NCBI GenBank assembly: GCA_045598025.1 | Contig: JAZLLH010000049.1 | Coordinates: forward strand, 1-40,553 | Length of the DNA: 40,553 nt | Reading direction: 5' to 3' | Source: UBA1195 sp045598025 | Lineage (GTDB): Bacteria; Bacteroidota; Bacteroidia; Bacteroidales; WCHB1-69 | In this document: piece by piece, positions 6,750 through 15,774 of the stretch | Layout of the letters: every line of letters starts with the position of its first letter | How positions within the stretch are numbered: position 1 is the stretch's first letter | Position numbers and translations under genes: made by a program | The notes under the pieces: model-generated | Databases searched by the model: none | What the model was told of the DNA's origin: nothing | Seen by the model: the letters and a program-made list of their open reading frames with translations, nothing else

Positions 6750-9278
6750 TTAGTCGAAAATCAGTTTCTGTTCGGACACATTGATGTTGTAGGAACCGAA
6801 CTCGTCAATGAAGGTTTTGGAACCGATAACGATGGGATCTTTCTGATCTTTGACCACCGTGAATGCCACATTTTCCAAAATATCGTCACCGATTTGCAGG
6901 GTTTCCATATACACTACCGAACCATCAATGATGTTGCCCGTTTCGGGAACAATGGCACCTGCTCCTTTTTCGAAATCGGCTACCGTGATGATATGGGCCT
7001 TCAGGAAGTTCATGGCCTGCTCATAGGACATGGTGAACTGTTCCGTTTCCGGTTCAATACGGAATTTCAAAGTCTTGCTGTTGACATAGCAGTCTCCACG
7101 TACGATTTGTCCTTCGTTTTCGGTGGAGATTTTGATGAATTTCTGGGTGATGATGCTGACGCGGGGCTGTGTCGGATCAACGGCGAATACAGTGTCGTTG
7201 GAGGGGACATAGTCATCACGCAGAATCATGAACTCGGTACGGCGGTTCAGGTCGTGAGCGGCCTCCTGTTTGTTCTTCGGACTCAGGCTTTCAATGTATT
7301 CCTTGGTCAGGACAGTGCCCTTTTCAAAGACATAGCCACGGGATGTGATGTTTTTTTCCAACGTTCTGGGAACACGTTCGGCGTATCCTTTGGCGACCAG
7401 ACGGGCCGGATCAATGTGCATGGAATCAATCAGGAAATTGACGCAGGATTCGGCACGACGTTGGGACAGGGTATCGTTGGTCATCGGAATCGGACGGCAG
7501 TCGGTGTGGGAACGGAGCTCGATGACAAAAGTCGGATTTTCCTTCATGATCTTGTACAGACCCATCAGAGAATCCTGATACTGAGGCTTGAGATTCCATT
7601 TACCCAAATCGTAGAGGATTTCGGGCATCAGGACCGGTTCTTTCGGAATCGGGTTGATGACGAAGTTGTGTTTCAGATCCTTGTTCTCCTGCAAGCCAAC
7701 GGTGGTCTCGCGTCCATCGCAATTGTCGTTTTCGTAATATCCGCTCTTTTTGATATGAATTTCATAGGTGACTTCCGGCAGAATCTTGGTTTTGTCGAAA
7801 CTGTAGTATCCGCGGATGTCTGTAGTGGTTTTGAGTTCGGAACCGTCGGATCCGGTTACGGTAACAGAAGCACCATCAATGTACTGCAGTGTGACGCTGT
7901 CTTTTACAAAACCGGCCAGGGTGAAAATCAGCGGGCGCAGTTTGAAACTCCAGATATCGTCACCGCCACGGCCTCCTTCGCGGTTGGAAGTGAAGTAGCC
8001 CTTCCGCAGGTAAGCAAATCCGGAGACAGGGTCAATGGCTGGCGAATGTTCGAAAATGATGCCGTAGTCATCGGCTTCGGAGTTGATCGGGTATTTCATA
8101 TTTTCGGGTTTGCTCCATTCTCCGTTTTCCAGATGGGATACGAAGATGTCAAATCCGCCCAGGTTGACATGACCTTTGGAAGCGAAGTACAGAGTGGAAT
8201 CGTTTTCCAGGCTGGGATACATTTCGTGGTCGTAACTGTTGACAACACTGCCCAGATTTTCCGGTTTGTCAAAAGGTTTGTTTTTTTTCGGACGGGTGGC
8301 CTTCCAGATATCGTAACCACCGTTGGTGCCCGTCATGTCGGAAACAAAGTAAAGCGTCAGTTCGTCAGCGGAAATGCAGGGGTGCACGTAGTCAAAAGAA
8401 TCCGGTCCGAGGATGATGTTTTCCGGTTCGGCCCAGGATTTGCCTTTTTTGGTGGCCTGATAGATTTTGCAGTAACTCAAGGTTTTCTTTTCATCCAGGC
8501 AACGGCTGAAGTAGATGGTCGTACCTTTGGGATTGAAAGTCGCTTCTCCTTCGTTGGATTCGCTGTTGATCATACCGCTGTTGTCCAAAAGGGTAGGAGT
8601 GGTCCATTCACCCGGGAATTCGGTCAGTTTGCTCTTGGGCTTGTTGGATACATAAAGGTCGGAAAAACTTTCACCCGTCCACACGTCTGTTTTTTTGGAA
8701 TTTCCTTCACGGGAAGAAGTGAACACAATCTGGTTTTCCTTTTTGGGAAGTCCCCAGGCCGGGCTCCATTCATTTTGAGGTGAGTTGAAGCGCTTCATAT
8801 TCTCTACTTCGTCCCTTGTGGGGTTGTTGATCCATTCGGGAGCCAGCGTAGCGGATTCGATCCGGTCATCGCAACGGGGATCGTCCGGATTGTATTTTTT
8901 GTATTTTTTGTAGTATTCCAATGCTTTTGCGAAATCCTTGCGCAAACGGTAGATGTCGCCTAAACGGAGGAAAATCAACGGATTGTCCTTTTGATAATTG
9001 ACTTTTTCCAAGCGGAGGTACTGTTTTTCGGCCAGTTTCAGATTTCCGGTCAGCGTGTAGCATTCCGCCATCTGAAACATGATTCTGCGTTTTTCGACAG
9101 GGTTGCGCTTGACTTTGCTGTAAGCCTTTTTGTACAAATCTGCAGCCACCGTGTATTGGAAGGTGTTGAACGCTTTGTCTGCATCCGCAGCCGGACTTGA
9201 CTTGATTTGAGCGTGGGTCGGTCCTATTATCAAAAATGATAATAAACTGACAAATAATACATTGCGAAAATTTCTCAT
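6750..9278 (-). CDS. PorE-like TPR / beta-propeller / OmpA-family envelope protein with degenerate retropepsin-like C-terminus
   Basis: This 842-residue exported protein has a signal peptide at 1-24 (…GPTHAQ). Domains in order are TPR-like helices ~30-130, PD40/WD40-type propeller repeats ~155-445 (IVFTSSREG, TLYFVSDM, GYDIWKA, YFTSNREGGRGGDDIW), a CarboxypepD-regulatory-like beta-sandwich ~450-525, and an OmpA-type peptidoglycan-binding domain ~550-690 (ELRSHTDCR, SQRRAESCVNFL, NRRTEF). This order matches PorE of the type IX secretion system in Porphyromonas, so an outer-membrane-associated, cell-wall-tethered protein is likely. Residues ~710-842 are extra. They align by eye with the retropepsin-like end of the protein at 37675-39738, but the catalytic DTG is replaced by EPETE (742-746). 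It diverges from parA. A Pal-like envelope scaffold outside T9SS is possible. Confidence 0.8.
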   Translation of the reverse strand: MRNFRNVLFVSLLSFLIIGPTHAQIKSSPAADADKAFNTFQYTVAADLYKKAYSKVKRNPVEKRRIMFQMAECYTLTGNLKLAEKQYLRLEKVNYQKDNPLIFLRLGDIYRLRKDFAKALEYYKKYKKYNPDDPRCDDRIESATLAPEWINNPTRDEVENMKRFNSPQNEWSPAWGLPKKENQIVFTSSREGNSKKTDVWTGESFSDLYVSNKPKSKLTEFPGEWTTPTLLDNSGMINSESNEGEATFNPKGTTIYFSRCLDEKKTLSYCKIYQATKKGKSWAEPENIILGPDSFDYVHPCISADELTLYFVSDMTGTNGGYDIWKATRPKKNKPFDKPENLGSVVNSYDHEMYPSLENDSTLYFASKGHVNLGGFDIFVSHLENGEWSKPENMKYPINSEADDYGIIFEHSPAIDPVSGFAYLRKGYFTSNREGGRGGDDIWSFKLRPLIFTLAGFVKDSVTLQYIDGASVTVTGSDGSELKTTTDIRGYYSFDKTKILPEVTYEIHIKKSGYYENDNCDGRETTVGLQENKDLKHNFVINPIPKEPVLMPEILYDLGKWNLKPQYQDSLMGLYKIMKENPTFVIELRSHTDCRPIPMTNDTLSQRRAESCVNFLIDSMHIDPARLVAKGYAERVPRTLEKNITSRGYVFEKGTVLTKEYIESLSPKNKQEAAHDLNRRTEFMILRDDYVPSNDTVFAVDPTQPRVSIITQKFIKISTENEGQIVRGDCYVNSKTLKFRIEPETEQFTMSYEQAMNFLKAHIITVADFEKGAGAIVPETGNIIDGSVVYMETLQIGDDILENVAFTVVKDQKDPIVIGSKTFIDEFGSYNINVSEQKLIFD

Positions 9279-9406
9279 ATTATTTTAATTAAAATGATTT
9301 CATTTTGCTAAAGTAGTCAAAAAAACAATACCCTTTTATGAAATTCGGATTATTTTTTTTGACATAATTCGTTCGCCAATCCTACACAGCGCATTCAAAA
9401 AAGTTG

Positions 9407-9414
9407 TATCTTTG
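9407..9414 (+). promoter_or_regulatory. -7 promoter box of the parA operon
   Basis: TATCTTTG matches TAnnTTTG and lies 20 bases before the parA ATG. No convincing TTTG is seen at the usual upstream distance. The leader would be very short, about 10-15 bases. Confidence 0.6.
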
Positions 9415-9434
9415 CAAATTCAAAAAACTATCTT

Positions 9435-10232
9435 ATGGGTAAAGTAATAGCTATCGCCAATCAGAAGGGAGGAGTCGGAAAAACAACCACTTCCATCAAT
9501 CTTTCGGCCAGTTTCAGTGTATTGGAGCATCGCACCCTGCTTATCGATGCGGACCCTCAGGCCAATGCAAGTTCCGGCTTGGGTGTGGATCCCCGGGAAG
9601 TATCGACCAGTATTTACGAAGTCATGATAGGGGAATCTCCCATACGTGAAGCCATTGTCAGGACCGATGTTCCCAATCTGGACATGTTGCCGGCTCATAT
9701 TGACCTGGTGGGTGCCGAATTGGAACTGGTGAATTTTTCCGATCGCGAAGCCATGATGCGCCGGATTTTGGGAGAGGTCCGCAACGAGTACGAGTACATC
9801 ATCATCGATTGTGCTCCTTCCCTGGGCCTGATTACTGTCAATGCCCTGACCGCTGCTGACACGGTGCTGATTCCCGTACAGTGCGAATATTTTGCGCTGG
9901 AGGGTCTGGGTAAACTGCTGAACACCATTAAAATCGTTCAGACCAATCTGAATGCAGACCTGAATATCGAAGGAATACTGCTGACCATGTACGACAATCG
10001 TCTCCGCCTGGCGAATCAGGTGCTGGAGGATGTCCGTACACATTTCAAAAACTTTGTATTCAACACCGTCATTTACCGAAATGTCCGTCTGAGCGAAGCT
10101 CCCAGTTATCAGAAACCCGTGCTGATGTACGATGCGGCATCCAAAGGTGCCCTCAACTATCTGAATCTGGCAAGGGAAATCATTCAGAAACAGAACGGCA
10201 ACGTCAAAGAAAAGAAGAAGAAGGATGAGTGA
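9435..10232 (+). CDS. parA: Chromosome-partitioning ATPase ParA/Soj
   Basis: This 265-residue MinD/ParA-type ATPase works with ParB to segregate newly replicated origin regions by moving over the nucleoid. The deviant Walker A motif KGGVGKTTT (residues 11-19) is at the N-terminus, with LLIDADPQ and IIIDCAPSLG for nucleotide and metal contacts. It has chromosomal Soj length with no N-terminal HTH, which separates it from plasmid ParA types. The tail is very Lys-rich. Its last 8 bases overlap the start of parB (ATGAGTGA), so translation is probably coupled. This is the first gene of the run parA-parB-DUF5683-dapB-lepB. Confidence 0.95.
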   Translation: MGKVIAIANQKGGVGKTTTSINLSASFSVLEHRTLLIDADPQANASSGLGVDPREVSTSIYEVMIGESPIREAIVRTDVPNLDMLPAHIDLVGAELELVNFSDREAMMRRILGEVRNEYEYIIIDCAPSLGLITVNALTAADTVLIPVQCEYFALEGLGKLLNTIKIVQTNLNADLNIEGILLTMYDNRLRLANQVLEDVRTHFKNFVFNTVIYRNVRLSEAPSYQKPVLMYDAASKGALNYLNLAREIIQKQNGNVKEKKKKDE

Positions 10233-11121
10233 GAAAAAAGATAAAAAACCCGCTTTGGGGCGCGGACTGAGCGCGCTGCTCGGAGAAGTTCCGGATGTGG
10301 GCGTCGTGTCCCAGGATTCTCCCAGCCGCATCAAGGTGGGAACCATTTCCAAAATCGCATTGGACGATATAGAAACCAATCCGTGGCAGCCCCGTAATTC
10401 CTTTGAAGAAGAGGCTCTGGCAGAGCTTTCGGAATCCATCCGAAAGCAGGGACTGATACAGCCTGTGACGGTGAGGGTGATGGAAAACGGAAAGTATCAG
10501 CTGATTTCGGGAGAACGCAGGCTGCGGGCTTCCAAAATGGCCGGACTGACCATGATCACAGCTTATGTCCGTACGGCCGATGATATGCAGATGATGGAAA
10601 TGGCCCTGATGGAAAACATACAGCGCGAGGATCTGAATCCTATTGAAATTGCCTTGTCTCTCCACCGTCTGCAGGACGAATGCAAAATCACGCAGGAAGA
10701 TCTGGCGGTGCGGGTGTCCAAAAGCCGTTCGGCTGTCACAAACTACCTGCGGCTGCTGAAATTGTCTGCTCCTGTGCAGGCGGCACTCTGCCGCAACGAA
10801 ATCACCATGGGACATGCCCGGGCTCTTTTGGCTCTGGAAGATGGAGAACAGCAGGAATCCCTGATGCAGGAAATCATCAGCAAAGAACTTTCCGTCAGAC
10901 AGGTTGAGGATAGGGTTCGCCAAATCCAACAGCCTGAAACGGAAAAAACGGCAAAGGTAAAGGTCGTTCTTCCTATGCATTATGAAGATGCCCGTCAACG
11001 TCTGTCCGATCATCTGCAGTCTCCTGTGGAAATCAAGCGCGATCTTCGGGGACGCGGCAGTGTGACCATCAAGTTCAAATCGGACGAGGAATTCGAACGT
11101 ATCCTCTCCCTGATGCAATAG
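10225..11121 (+). CDS. parB: Chromosome-partitioning protein ParB/Spo0J
   Basis: This 298-residue protein binds parS sites, spreads as a CTP-dependent clamp and stimulates ParA. Residues near the start read GRGLSALLGE, followed by the ParB/Srx nuclease-like domain with NPWQPR, the GERRLRAS box and ENIQREDLNPIE. An HTH follows (TQEDLAVRVSKSRSAVTNYLRLL). The C-terminal dimerisation segment ends with an FKSDEEFERIL-type helix. It overlaps parA by 8 bases and the next gene starts 2 bases after its stop. No convincing parS (TGTTTCACGTGAAACA) is seen in this window; the best partial match is at 18311-18326. Confidence 0.95.
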   Translation: MSEKKDKKPALGRGLSALLGEVPDVGVVSQDSPSRIKVGTISKIALDDIETNPWQPRNSFEEEALAELSESIRKQGLIQPVTVRVMENGKYQLISGERRLRASKMAGLTMITAYVRTADDMQMMEMALMENIQREDLNPIEIALSLHRLQDECKITQEDLAVRVSKSRSAVTNYLRLLKLSAPVQAALCRNEITMGHARALLALEDGEQQESLMQEIISKELSVRQVEDRVRQIQQPETEKTAKVKVVLPMHYEDARQRLSDHLQSPVEIKRDLRGRGSVTIKFKSDEEFERILSLMQ

Positions 11122-11123
11122 CC

Positions 11124-11696
11124 GTGAAAGTTTTACGTCGGTTGTGCTCGGCAGGATGCATCCTCCTTTTCTGCTCCATGTCCGCTTTCGGACAGCAGGC
11201 TGATAGTACGGCCTCTGCAGTAAAGCAGAAAAGAGCCAAATCTCCGCAAACGGCAGGTCTCCTTTCTCTGATACCGGGTGGAGGCCAGGTATACAACGGA
11301 AAGTACTGGAAAGTTCCCATAGTGTATGCTGCCATAGGCGGAAGCGGTTATGTGGTGTATTATTTCCATGACAAATACATGTACTATCGTACGGAATATC
11401 GTCTTCGTCTGAACGGGGAAACCGAGGGCCTGCGTCCGGAGTTGTCTTCCATGTCTACGTACAATGTAAAGGATTATAAGGATTATTATCAGCGGAACCA
11501 GGAGTTGGGAGCCTTTGTCTTCATACTGTGTTACGCCCTGAACATCCTGGATGCGGTAGTGGATGCCCATTTCAGCAATTTCGATATTTCGGATGATTTG
11601 AGTCTGAATATACAACCCTGCGCCATGGATTTGCGCATGCCATATGCACAGGGAACCCCGTCGCTGGGAGTTTCTTTCGTGCTGCAACTGAAATAA
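11124..11696 (+). CDS. DUF5683 domain protein, exported
   Basis: This 190-residue protein of unknown function has a signal peptide at about 1-24 (…SMSAFGQQ). A Lys/Arg-rich stretch is followed by the DUF5683 signature: SPQTAGLLSLIPGGGQVYNG, then a hydrophobic segment (PIVYAAIGGSGYVVYYF) and another near residues 130-145 (ALGAFVFILCYALNIL-like). It is therefore probably a small membrane or envelope protein. The family is typical of Bacteroidetes and is often encoded directly after parB, as here. It starts 2 bases after the parB stop and is followed by dapB after 21 bases. The context suggests only co-expression with chromosome partitioning and cell-wall precursor genes, not a defined role. Confidence 0.85.
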   Translation: MKVLRRLCSAGCILLFCSMSAFGQQADSTASAVKQKRAKSPQTAGLLSLIPGGGQVYNGKYWKVPIVYAAIGGSGYVVYYFHDKYMYYRTEYRLRLNGETEGLRPELSSMSTYNVKDYKDYYQRNQELGAFVFILCYALNILDAVVDAHFSNFDISDDLSLNIQPCAMDLRMPYAQGTPSLGVSFVLQLK

Positions 11697-11717
11697 CAAC
11701 AGATAAATATCTATGCA

Positions 11718-12434
11718 ATGAAAATCGCAATTTTGGGATATGGAAAAATGGGAGAGCAGGTGGAAGTCGTTGCTCTCGAACGCAAACATGAAATTGTCGC
11801 CTACATTGATTCGGAAGAAGATTGGCGGAAACAGGAAAAAGCTTTCCGTACGGCAGATGCTGCCATTGATTTTTCCATGCCTTCGGTGGTGATGGACAAT
11901 ATCCGCCGTTGTTTTGAAGCACATATTCCGTTGGTCGTCGGAACCACCGGTTGGTATGAGCACATGGAGGAAGTGAAGAAACAGTGCGAGACGCAACAGC
12001 AGAGTTTTTTCTACGCTTCCAATTTCAGTCTGGGAGTCAATCTGTTCTTCCTGTTGAACCGCTATCTGGCCAGACTGATGGCTCCGCATGCCGAATACGA
12101 TGTCAGCATGGAGGAAATCCACCATACTTCCAAAAAGGATGCTCCGAGCGGGACAGCCATCGTTCTGGCGGAAGACATCATCGCTGCCTTACCCCATAAA
12201 GATTCCTGGATTAATCAGGAAAATGACAACAGGGCCGAATTGTCTATCAAGTCACAGCGTCTGGGAAGCCAGGTCGGTACGCATTCCGTCGTTTACACTT
12301 CGGCAATGGACGAAATCCGTATCACTCATAATTCCTTTAACCGCAAGTCTTTTGCCATTGGAGCTGTCAGCGCCGCCGAGTTCCTGCAGGGGAAAAAGGG
12401 TTTCTTTACCATGAAGGATCTGTTGAACGTCTGA
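11718..12434 (+). CDS. dapB: 4-hydroxy-tetrahydrodipicolinate reductase DapB
   Basis: This 238-residue cytosolic enzyme of the diaminopimelate/lysine pathway performs the NAD(P)H-dependent reduction after DapA, supplying meso-diaminopimelate for peptidoglycan. The N-terminal Rossmann motif is ILGYGKMG (4-11). The family's catalytic segment EIHHTSKKDAPSGTA (~131-145) holds the His pair and the substrate-binding Lys. VVGTTGWY and ASNFSLGVN are also typical. At ~240 residues it is the shorter form, common in Bacteroidetes. It sits between the DUF5683 gene and lepB on the same strand, probably in the parAB operon. Confidence 0.95.
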   Translation: MKIAILGYGKMGEQVEVVALERKHEIVAYIDSEEDWRKQEKAFRTADAAIDFSMPSVVMDNIRRCFEAHIPLVVGTTGWYEHMEEVKKQCETQQQSFFYASNFSLGVNLFFLLNRYLARLMAPHAEYDVSMEEIHHTSKKDAPSGTAIVLAEDIIAALPHKDSWINQENDNRAELSIKSQRLGSQVGTHSVVYTSAMDEIRITHNSFNRKSFAIGAVSAAEFLQGKKGFFTMKDLLNV

Positions 12435-12485
12435 GAACGGAAATCATTGATTTGTGAATTATTTTAAGAGAAACAGAGAAAATAT

Positions 12486-14180
12486 ATGCAGTTGTCATTA
12501 ACATTCATGCTCGTTTTTACCATCCTGTATCTGCTGGGTACCTTTGCAGGGTTATGGAAAATTTTTGAAAAAGCCGGGTTTGCCGGATGGAAATCCATCG
12601 TACCGATTTACAATATGATTGTCTGGCTGAAAGTGCTGGAACGTCCGATGTGGTGGCTGATTTTCATATTCATCCCGTATTTCGGCATCTTCATGTTTTT
12701 CCTGATGGTGTGGAAAACCATCCGCCGTTTCGGAAAGACATCTTACCTTGTGCTGATTCCGGCTACTTGTTTCCCTTGCCTGTATTTTCCCTATCTGGGT
12801 TTTTCCTCAAAAGAAGTGTTCCACAAACTGGCCGAACTTCCCGTTCTGGAGCTGGGTTTCTTTTCCGTAAAGGAATTGAAGGGAAAGGAAGCAAAGGATT
12901 TTCCGCAGGGAAAGAAGACTCCCGCCCGGGAATGGTGCGATGCCATCATTTACGCAGTGGTTGCCGCACATCTCATCCGTACCTTCATGTTTGAATTCTA
13001 CAAGATTCCGACCTCTTCCATGGAGAGCACACTTATGGTGGGAGATTATCTGTATGTCAGCAAGATGGCCTACGGGCCCCGCGTGCCACAGACTTTCCTT
13101 CAGTTTCCCTTCGTGCATCATACCCTGCCACTGACCAAATACCACAAATCTTATTCGGACTGTGTGCGTCTGCCTTATCTGCGCATGCCGGCCTGTCATC
13201 CGGTGAAACGGAATGATGCTGTGGTGTTCAATTATCCGGACGGAGATACGGTTATACTGCAGCGCCAGAACGAAAGTTACTACGGTGTTTTGAGGTCGTT
13301 GGAAAGGGCTTATGCCAACCCGAAAAAGTATGCCGGCGAATATTTCTACTATGATGGCGTAGTTCACGTATTCGGTGAAATCTTCAACAAATACGGCTGG
13401 GACAATCATCCCGGCAAGGCCTGGGAAGTTTTGCGTCAGGAATACGATGTGACGGCCCGTCCTTCCGACAAGCGGGAAAACTATATCAAGCGCTGTGTCG
13501 GCATGCCGGGCGACGAAATCAGTCTGCGGGGCGGCGTACTGTATGTCAATGGACAGAAGGCATACCAACCGGAATATCAGCAATCATCCTACAGGCTGTA
13601 CAATAACGGAGTCGGTCTGGCTCCCATAGTGAGGGCCAGATTGAATATCAACGAGGAGGATTACGGAATGACGATGCAGGGGCAGGAATACGTCCATCTG
13701 CATCGGCAGCAATTGGACGCCATACGTGGTATGCGTAATATTGATTCCATTGAGGCTCTGATTGATACGGCCGGTTATGCGGATCCGGACATTTTCCCCT
13801 TTGATGCCAGGTATCTGTGGAACAAGGATCATTTCGGTCCGCTGCAGATTCCGGCCAAGGGACAGACTGTATTGCTGAATGATTCTACCCTTTGCCTGTA
13901 TGCCCGAATCATAAAAAATTACGAGCACCACGACCTGGAAGTCCGCGACGGAAAAATACACATCGATGGACAAGCCGTCGATCATTATACTTTTGCCCAG
14001 GATTATTACTGGATGATGGGAGACAACCGTCATAATTCGGCGGATTCCCGTTATTGGGGATTCGTTCCGGCCGATCACATTGCAGGCAAAGCCTGTTTCG
14101 TATGGCTTTCTTTGGACAAGTTCAAGAAATTCGGAGATGGAAAAATCCGGTGGAAGCGCATGTTCAGAAAAGTGAAATAA
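12486..14180 (+). CDS. lepB: Signal peptidase I with N-terminal DUF5684-like membrane domain
   Basis: This 564-residue inner-membrane serine protease removes signal peptides from exported preproteins. Residues ~1-105 contain three hydrophobic segments around AGFAGWKSIVPIYN and MWWLIFIFIPYFGIFMFFLM, a DUF5684-like module that Bacteroidetes signal peptidases often carry. The catalytic S26 domain follows a membrane helix at ~152-168. Ser178 lies in PTSSMESTL and Lys335 in YIKRCVGMPGDE. MMGDNRHNSADSRYWGFVP near residue 515 is the conserved C-terminal box. The ~155 residues between Ser and Lys, and the second insert before the GDNR box, explain the length. It is the last gene of the parA-lepB run. 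Confidence 0.93.
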   Translation: MQLSLTFMLVFTILYLLGTFAGLWKIFEKAGFAGWKSIVPIYNMIVWLKVLERPMWWLIFIFIPYFGIFMFFLMVWKTIRRFGKTSYLVLIPATCFPCLYFPYLGFSSKEVFHKLAELPVLELGFFSVKELKGKEAKDFPQGKKTPAREWCDAIIYAVVAAHLIRTFMFEFYKIPTSSMESTLMVGDYLYVSKMAYGPRVPQTFLQFPFVHHTLPLTKYHKSYSDCVRLPYLRMPACHPVKRNDAVVFNYPDGDTVILQRQNESYYGVLRSLERAYANPKKYAGEYFYYDGVVHVFGEIFNKYGWDNHPGKAWEVLRQEYDVTARPSDKRENYIKRCVGMPGDEISLRGGVLYVNGQKAYQPEYQQSSYRLYNNGVGLAPIVRARLNINEEDYGMTMQGQEYVHLHRQQLDAIRGMRNIDSIEALIDTAGYADPDIFPFDARYLWNKDHFGPLQIPAKGQTVLLNDSTLCLYARIIKNYEHHDLEVRDGKIHIDGQAVDHYTFAQDYYWMMGDNRHNSADSRYWGFVPADHIAGKACFVWLSLDKFKKFGDGKIRWKRMFRKVK

Positions 14181-14217
14181 AGTTGTAAAAAACAGGGTCG
14201 GGCATTGTAAAATTTAC

Positions 14218-14225
14218 TATTTTTG
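14218..14225 (+). promoter_or_regulatory. -7 promoter box of glnA
   Basis: TATTTTTG matches TAnnTTTG, 20 bases before the first glnA ATG. The upstream TTG copies (14205, 14183) are not at the usual distance, so this may be a regulated promoter or one lacking a good -33 element. Confidence 0.6.
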
Positions 14226-14245
14226 CATTCTTAACTTAAAAATCA

Positions 14246-15760
14246 ATGTATATGGAGAATTTCAAAGAACAAAAAATCTGTATGAATCCCATCGTGGAGT
14301 TCCTGCACAAGGCTCCCAAGGATTTCACCAAAGCGGACATCATCCGCTATATTGAAGAAAACGACATCCGTATGCTCAATTTCCGTTATGTGGCGGGAGA
14401 CGGACGTTTAAAAGCCTTGAGTTTCGTGCTGACCGACAGCGATTATCTGGATCAGATTCTTTCCTATGGTGAAAGAGTGGACGGTTCCAGCCTTTTCTCT
14501 TTTGTGAAAGCCGGTTCCAGCGATCTGTACGTGATTCCGCGTTTCCGTACGGCCTTCATGGATCCTTTTGCGGAGATTCCGACCCTCTGTCTGATGTGTT
14601 CTTACTACACCAAGGACGGAAAACCTTTGGAAACTTCTCCGGAATACATCCTCAAAAAAGCGAAAAAATCCTTCCAGGATGTCACCGGAATGGAATTCAA
14701 AGCCATGGGTGAGTTGGAATACTACGTGGTCGGCGACAAAGAGGAATTGTTCCAGGCTACCGATCAGAAAGGCTATCACGAAGCCGGTCCGTATTGCAAA
14801 TTCGGTGAATTCCGCGCCCGTGCCATGTATTATATTGCCCAGGCTGGCGGTACCATCAAGTACGGACACTCTGAAGTGGGTAATTTCACTTTGGATGACA
14901 AAATTTACGAGCAGAACGAGATCGAGTTCCTTGTGGCCGATGTGGAAGATGCTGCCAATCAGTTGATCATTGCCAAATGGATCATCCGTCAGCTGGCTTA
15001 CGAGTATGGTCTGGATGTCACTTTTGCACCGAAAATCACCGTGGGAAAAGCCGGTAGCGGCCTGCATATCCATACCCAGATTACCAAAAACGGAAAGAAT
15101 CAGTATGTGGAAAACGGTGCCTTGAGCAAAACCGCCAAGACAGCCATTGCCGGTTACATGCAGTGCGCTGCTTCCCTGACCGCTTTCGGCAATGCCAATC
15201 CTACTTCATATTTCCGTCTGGTGCCGCATCAGGAAGCTCCTACCTCCATCTGTTGGGGTGACCGCAACCGTTCCGTACTGGTCCGCGTTCCCCTTGGCTG
15301 GTTGGGCAAAGGGGACATGGTAGCGGATGCCAACCCCATGGAAAAACCCAATCCAGTGGATGGTTCCTTCAAACAGACCGTAGAGTTCCGTTGCCCGGAC
15401 GGTTCCGCAGATATTTATCTGTTGTTGGCCGGCCTGGTCGTTGCCGCTCGTTGTGGCTTCGAAATGAAAGATCCTCTGGCATTTGCAGAAGAAACCTATG
15501 TGGACGTCAATATTTTCGATGAGGCCAATCGTGCCAAGGCCGATTCTTTGAAGAGTCTTCCGACTTCCTGCTATGAATCCGGAGTGGTTCTGGAACAGCA
15601 TCGCGAGTATTACGAACGCCATGGCGTATTCACTCCCGAACTCATCAACGATTTGGTCGCCAAATTGAAATCCTTCAACGATCAGAATATACGGGAAGAA
15701 TTGGAAAAACATCCCGAAAAGATGATCGATATCGTCAAGGAATACTATCACTGCGGATAA
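14246..15760 (+). CDS. glnA: Glutamine synthetase, type I-like
   Basis: This 504-residue cytosolic enzyme makes glutamine from glutamate, ammonia and ATP, the main ammonium-assimilation step. The N-terminal beta-grasp covers roughly residues 15-110. The catalytic part shows GELEYYVVGD, a metal-binding glutamate region around EIEFLVADVEDA, the ATP/glutamate-binding GSGLHIHTQ, NPTSYFRLVPHQEAPTSICW and a VEFRCPDGSADIYL box. Its length is close to GSI (~450-500) and well short of GSIII (~700). ATGs at 14246, 14252 and 14282 are in frame; the first two are both plausible after the promoter at 14218. It is followed after 14 bases by a LysE-type exporter gene. Confidence 0.93.
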   Translation: MYMENFKEQKICMNPIVEFLHKAPKDFTKADIIRYIEENDIRMLNFRYVAGDGRLKALSFVLTDSDYLDQILSYGERVDGSSLFSFVKAGSSDLYVIPRFRTAFMDPFAEIPTLCLMCSYYTKDGKPLETSPEYILKKAKKSFQDVTGMEFKAMGELEYYVVGDKEELFQATDQKGYHEAGPYCKFGEFRARAMYYIAQAGGTIKYGHSEVGNFTLDDKIYEQNEIEFLVADVEDAANQLIIAKWIIRQLAYEYGLDVTFAPKITVGKAGSGLHIHTQITKNGKNQYVENGALSKTAKTAIAGYMQCAASLTAFGNANPTSYFRLVPHQEAPTSICWGDRNRSVLVRVPLGWLGKGDMVADANPMEKPNPVDGSFKQTVEFRCPDGSADIYLLLAGLVVAARCGFEMKDPLAFAEETYVDVNIFDEANRAKADSLKSLPTSCYESGVVLEQHREYYERHGVFTPELINDLVAKLKSFNDQNIREELEKHPEKMIDIVKEYYHCG

Positions 15761-15774
15761 TCTGAATAGGACAC

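Noticed and set aside
6660..8783. A 707-codon plus-strand open frame opposite the PorE-like gene
   Set aside because: It is antisense to a gene with a signal peptide and recognisable domains. Its translation has no family features and the openness follows from codon bias of the real strand.
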